A stretch of 64,000 nt of DNA, from NCBI RefSeq assembly GCF_000699445.3, contig NC_067198.1:38291523-38355522 (forward strand), read 5' to 3'. Below are positions 60,642 to 64,000 of the stretch, in pieces; position 1 is the stretch's first letter, and the number at the start of each line of letters is the position of its first letter. Both the position numbers and the translations under genes were made by a program. This DNA is from Schistosoma haematobium. Lineage: Eukaryota > Platyhelminthes > Trematoda > Strigeidida > Schistosomatidae. A model generated the notes under the pieces. It worked only from the letters and a program-made list of their open reading frames with translations, was not told the DNA's origin and ran no database searches.

Positions 60642-60644
<3 letters not shown>
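59896..60644. other. Unassigned sequence
   Basis: Nothing recognised. Confidence 0.4.

Positions 60645-60693
<49 letters not shown>
60645..60693. repeat. (TA)n microsatellite
   Basis: About 24 units. Open frames across it at 60471-60954 are unsupported. Confidence 0.95.
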
Positions 60694-60696
<3 letters not shown>

Positions 60697-61189
60697 GATG
60701 GAGTATATAATGGAAATATAGCTGTGGTCTATAATAATATTTTAGAGTTCACTTATCGTAACAACAGACGATTAAGAACGAGAGAAGTGTGTGTGTGTAT
60801 GTGTGTGCATCAGTGTATTTATGAACGGTTATCAGTGTATCGTGTTATGAAGAATTCAAAACGGAAAGGGAAGTACTCAAGATCATGCAATGTTAAACAA
60901 CTTTTCCAGTTATTTGTAGTAAATGTACAAATTATGAGAATTAATAAGAAGTAAAGGAAATAGTATGAAAAACTAATTGCAAAATAAGTTTGTCGTGGTT
61001 GTCTCCTCAATACTCACCTTGTAATGCCTTATTAAACTGACTAAGAATATTCATGAACATGAGTTAAAAAATGTTGCTCTAGTCTTTAGTGTTTAACTTT
61101 AGTTTCATTCATTTGAATTGTTTATGTTTCGCGTTATTCAAAACCAACAGTTAAAATATAATCTTAATTTCGTTATAATCAATGATGGA
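60694..61189. other. Unassigned sequence
   Basis: Contains a short (GT)n run at 60787-60806. No gene supported. Confidence 0.4.
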
Positions 61190-61430
61190 TCGTGGCTACC
61201 ATTGGAATTCAGGACGCGCGTTTCATCCTGTTTGGGACTCGTCAGCTGGATGCACCTCAACCCAGAGCTAATGTTTACTCCGGGACTCGAATCCAGTACC
61301 GTATGCTTGTGACTTAAGGCAATATCCAGGCAATCCGCATAGGATATTCATATGCCAACAAGAAACTGATAAATTGAAGCCTTAAACAACATTAATAGTA
61401 AGATACAAGCAAACAACACTAAATGTATTT
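61190..61430. mobile_element. A-type SINE, head-to-head chimera
   Basis: 61195-61305 is antisense ribozyme and B box (gggactcgaatcc). It is joined to sense 3' half (gtgacttaaggcaatatccaggcaatccgc ... gaagccttaaacaac). A second, complete sense copy follows at once. Confidence 0.78.
61207..61251 (-). ncRNA. Hammerhead ribozyme (A-type), near-intact
   Basis: Core CTGACGAG and GAAAC; helix II GTCCCAAACAGGAT (one G-U); helix III AC-GCGC-GT; site GTC. Helix I is ATCCAG/CTGAAT with one mismatch. Confidence 0.8.
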
Positions 61431-61431
61431 A

Positions 61432-61770
61432 TACTTCACTCCATTGCCCAAGCGTGTGGCTATGAGGACTTAGTAGCCTAGTGGATAAAGCGATGGCGTT
61501 TGACGCGAACGGCACTGGGTTCGAGTCTCAGAGTGAACGTCAATCCTGAGATGTAGGTACATCCAGCTGACGAGTCCTAAATAGAACGAAACACGCATCC
61601 TAGATTCTACTGCTACCCACTGCCCATCTTTGTTTATAAAGCTTATGACTTAAGTCAATATCGATGCAATCCGCACAGGATTCACATATGCCAACAAGAA
61701 ACTGATCATTTGCAGACCTAAATAACAACAGTGGGATAATATATACAAACAACACCAATTGATTTCCATA
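61432..61770 (+). mobile_element. Smalpha-like (A-type) hammerhead SINE, full length
   Basis: It has the head (ggacttagtagcctagtgg; B box gggttcgagtctc), ribozyme, 'ctactgctacccac', and the complete 3' half to 'caaacaacaccaattg'. The ribozyme core CTGACGAG/GAAAC is intact, but the site is ATC and helices I and II each carry a mismatch. Confidence 0.85.
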
Positions 61771-61919
61771 ATGTAATAAGAAGACGATTGTCAGAACTAT
61801 GTGATATATTAGCGCAATATATTTCGAACAATCTGATCATACATATACTTGTTATGAACATTTATATATAAAAATAAAAAGTCAACTTGACTGAAAATGG
61901 GGTAAGAGGAGACAAGGAT

Positions 61920-62050
61920 AATCCTGCTGGGTGCGGGATCGTGGATGCGCACTGTTGAGGAGTCCCATACTAGGACGAAACGGCCGTCCAGTGCTTCCAG
62001 GTTTTCCATGGTCGTCTGACTTCAATTGACTCATGATTTCAACTTGTGAA
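61920..62050 (+). mobile_element. B-type hammerhead SINE 3' half
   Basis: 'gcgggatcgtggatgcgcactg' leads into a ribozyme with perfect helices I, II and III, but TTGAGGAG for CTGAGGAG. The tail 'ttgactcatgatttcaac' follows. Confidence 0.83.
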
Positions 62051-62055
62051 ATTTA

Positions 62056-62090
62056 TAATAATAAGAGTAATAATAATAATAATAATAATG
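62056..62090. repeat. (TAA)n microsatellite
   Basis: Imperfect then perfect TAA units directly behind a SINE tail. Confidence 0.9.
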
Positions 62091-62707
62091 TGAACACAAT
62101 TTGAAACCTAATCACTCTGGATAATAAGTCAATATTACCAGGGTAGGTTTAAGGTGAGAACAAACTGGTTTTTTTTTAATACACAAAGGGGGTTTGAATT
62201 TTCGTATAGATAAGGCTTCAATAAACTTTAGTATACGCCCTTTTACACTTTTATACAACACCACAAAAGCCAAGTTAAAAGATCAATCTTATGGGATTTG
62301 AATTGAATTTTGTTATTATTATTATTATTGTATTGTTTTGTCTAGTATGTAGTAACAGTACAAACCTCAATTGTTAATATATAATATATTTCAATCAAAT
62401 GATATTCTGTATTTACAAAATGTTTTAAATTTTTGGCCAGATGTTTGTTTTACTGAAAAACATTCATTATTTCATTAAATTCAATTATCTGTTATGCTTC
62501 TTCTAGACTTAATGTTTATGTGAAATATTCGTTGCATATTTTATTTTATAAATCTTTGACTAATTGGTTATATTTGATTTAATAATACCAAGTAACAAAT
62601 GGTGCATGGTAATTAAAATTGTTTTTCATACGATATCTTAATTATGAATTCTTATATTTATGAATAATAAGGTGAATTTCATGAATGATTGATATATCAC
62701 TTTGTAT
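62091..62707. other. Unassigned AT-rich sequence
   Basis: (TTA)n at about 62312-62330; nothing else recognised. Confidence 0.4.
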
Positions 62708-63061
62708 TGTAATATCGGTTACTATGTTAAGCTTATCTAACTTATTGTAACTTTTGGATAGGCCAATTTATTCATTCTTCTTTAGTCACATTTTGACCTT
62801 GTTAATTATTTACTTATCAACAATGACTATTTTTATATGAGTGTATATATGTGTACATTCCTGATCCTATTCATCACATGTCTGTAAGTTATTTTTGTTC
62901 GGCTATAAATATTGATTAACGCATGGTTAAATCAAGTTGGCTTACACTCCTTCTCCACTGTATGTCATTTCGCTTTTTTCCTCCGATTATCTTTCCAGAT
63001 CAATGAATGTACAAAATATACATATTCAAAAATTCATTCACGTATTTGACTTATTTAATTC
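62708..63061 (+). mobile_element. LTR-type repeat, third family, uninterrupted copy
   Basis: It aligns with 41301-41975 without that copy's two insertions and serves as their empty-site reference. It is cut off at 63062 where a B-type SINE starts. Confidence 0.68.
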
Positions 63062-63430
63062 CAATAGTTTAGTCAATTAAAGCTAGACCACCATGGAAAA
63101 CCTGGAAGCACTGAACCGGGTCAGTTGTGAGATAGTAACTCACTGATGACGATGGTGGATGTGTCGCTCAATTTCGTGGATTAATTGAACTTAGACATTA
63201 ACGCCGTTGGATGGCCGCTGAGTGGTCTAGCGGTTAAGTGCTCGCGCACGAGACCAGTAGGTCGTGGGTTCGAATCCCGCGAGGCGGTGTCGTGAATGCG
63301 CGTTGCTGAGGCGTCCCACAATGGGACGAAACGGTCGTCTAGTGCTTCCAGGTTCTCCATATTGGTCTAGCTTTAATCGACTCATGATTTTAACTATTGG
63401 ACTTAATAAAATCTCCGCAAAACCCCTTTA
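63062..63430 (+). mobile_element. B-type hammerhead SINE, nearly full length
   Basis: A short antisense end (agctagaccaccatggaaaacctggaagcactg) precedes the sense leader (accgggtcagttgtgagatag). A box (gtggtctagcggttaag), B box (gggttcgaatcccgc), ribozyme (CTGAGGCG, one core change) and tail follow. Confidence 0.82.
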
Positions 63431-63439
63431 ACATAAATG

Positions 63440-63805
63440 TAATTGACTTTTATTGCGATCATGAGCTGATCAATGTTAGACCACGACTGCGAACATGGTA
63501 GGACTGGACGCCAGTTTCGTTATAGTATAGGAATCCTCATCAGTGCAAATCCACCATACCACACATGGGATGTTAACAAAAGACATCTGATTTCTCGTGA
63601 ATGCCTCACCTGTAGACCATTGAGTTGGAATCCGACAGTGTTCGTATCTAACTTCAACCAATCCATGATATTATGTAACGATTTTGTATTGTGTTCGGTG
63701 TGTGACTGTCTCAAATTTTACATTGTTGAGTTGTACTATTTACGACTTCTCATCAGAACTCCGAAAAATACCTCTCGATGCTAGTCACTAGTGAGCACAT
63801 GATAA
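63440..63805 (-). mobile_element. B-type SINE, variant subfamily, full length
   Basis: It has antisense tail, variant ribozyme, the 'ccataccacacatgggatgttaac' insert, A-box region (ccattgagttggaatcc), leader and distal leader end (cctctcgatgctagtcactagtgagc). It pairs with 59651-59895. Confidence 0.75.
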
Positions 63806-64000
63806 TGAATACTAAGTAATCTCTACAACCATACATTGCTATTTACTGGTATTTTCGATCGGTCGTGATTAGATGATGACTGTTTTCTGATCAAATTCCA
63901 TAATACCATTTTAAAGATAAGGCTCAGTGTGAAAATGCCGATTATTGTTTAGGAACTTTACGTTGTAAGAATCTACTAATTATCATTTATGGTAAGTCGA

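Noticed and set aside
60471..60954. Overlapping ORFs of 79 and 125 codons
   Set aside because: Both run through the (TA)n microsatellite and have no recognisable domain.

Overview
This window looks like the nuclear genome of a parasitic flatworm of the genus Schistosoma. The sequence is AT-rich and intergenic-heavy. It carries several repeats typical of schistosomes: Smalpha-like tRNA-headed SINEs with a hammerhead ribozyme, 5'-truncated RTE-clade (SR2-like) retrotransposons ending in (AAGT)n, a Penelope-like reverse transcriptase fragment, solo LTRs and short inverted-repeat transposons. I cannot assign the species from sequence alone.

The one host gene I recognise with confidence is a biogenic-amine-type (class A) G protein-coupled receptor on the + strand. 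Its first coding exon (6940-8445) holds TM1-TM6. A strong donor opens a phase-1 intron of about 26.3 kb (8446-34784). The last exon (34785-35011) supplies TM7 and the C-tail, and a polyadenylation signal follows. The reading frame of exon 1 breaks by one nucleotide inside a T run at 7222-7226, at the start of TM2. A second, weaker gene candidate is a 93-codon ORF at 4506-4787 directly behind a good splice acceptor. I see no convincing host gene from 35.1 kb to the end.

Almost everything else is transposon-derived. (1) Two tRNA-headed SINE families both embed hammerhead ribozymes: Smalpha-like 'A', whose short helix III is closed by GCGC, and a second family 'B', closed by GGCC. Together they contribute about 40 full, partial or chimeric copies, several fused head-to-head. 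(2) At least nine RTE/SR2-like insertions are present, most bounded by target-site duplications (TSDs) of 10-14 bp. One is only 38 bp long, and one has grown a 1.8-kb TAAG/TGAG array from its tail. (3) Solo LTRs fall into a 518-bp family (two near-identical inverted copies bracketing receptor exon 1, plus one diverged), a 348-bp family (two near-identical direct copies in the intron, each with a perfect 5-bp TSD) and a third older LTR family. (4) A 289-bp inverted-repeat element leaves 8-bp TSDs, as hAT elements do. (5) A 121-bp-arm fold-back at 17461-17730 carries a third hammerhead-like core, possibly linked to Penelope-like elements.

The layout is: 1-6.1 kb, repeats and the small ORF; 6.1-35.1 kb, the receptor gene with its transposon-filled intron; 35.1-55.3 kb, nested SINE, SR2 and LTR debris; 55.3-57.6 kb, the giant tetranucleotide array; 57.6-64 kb, more SINE, SR2 and LTR debris. 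All coordinates were read by eye, and repeat edges without a stated TSD are approximate by tens of bases.
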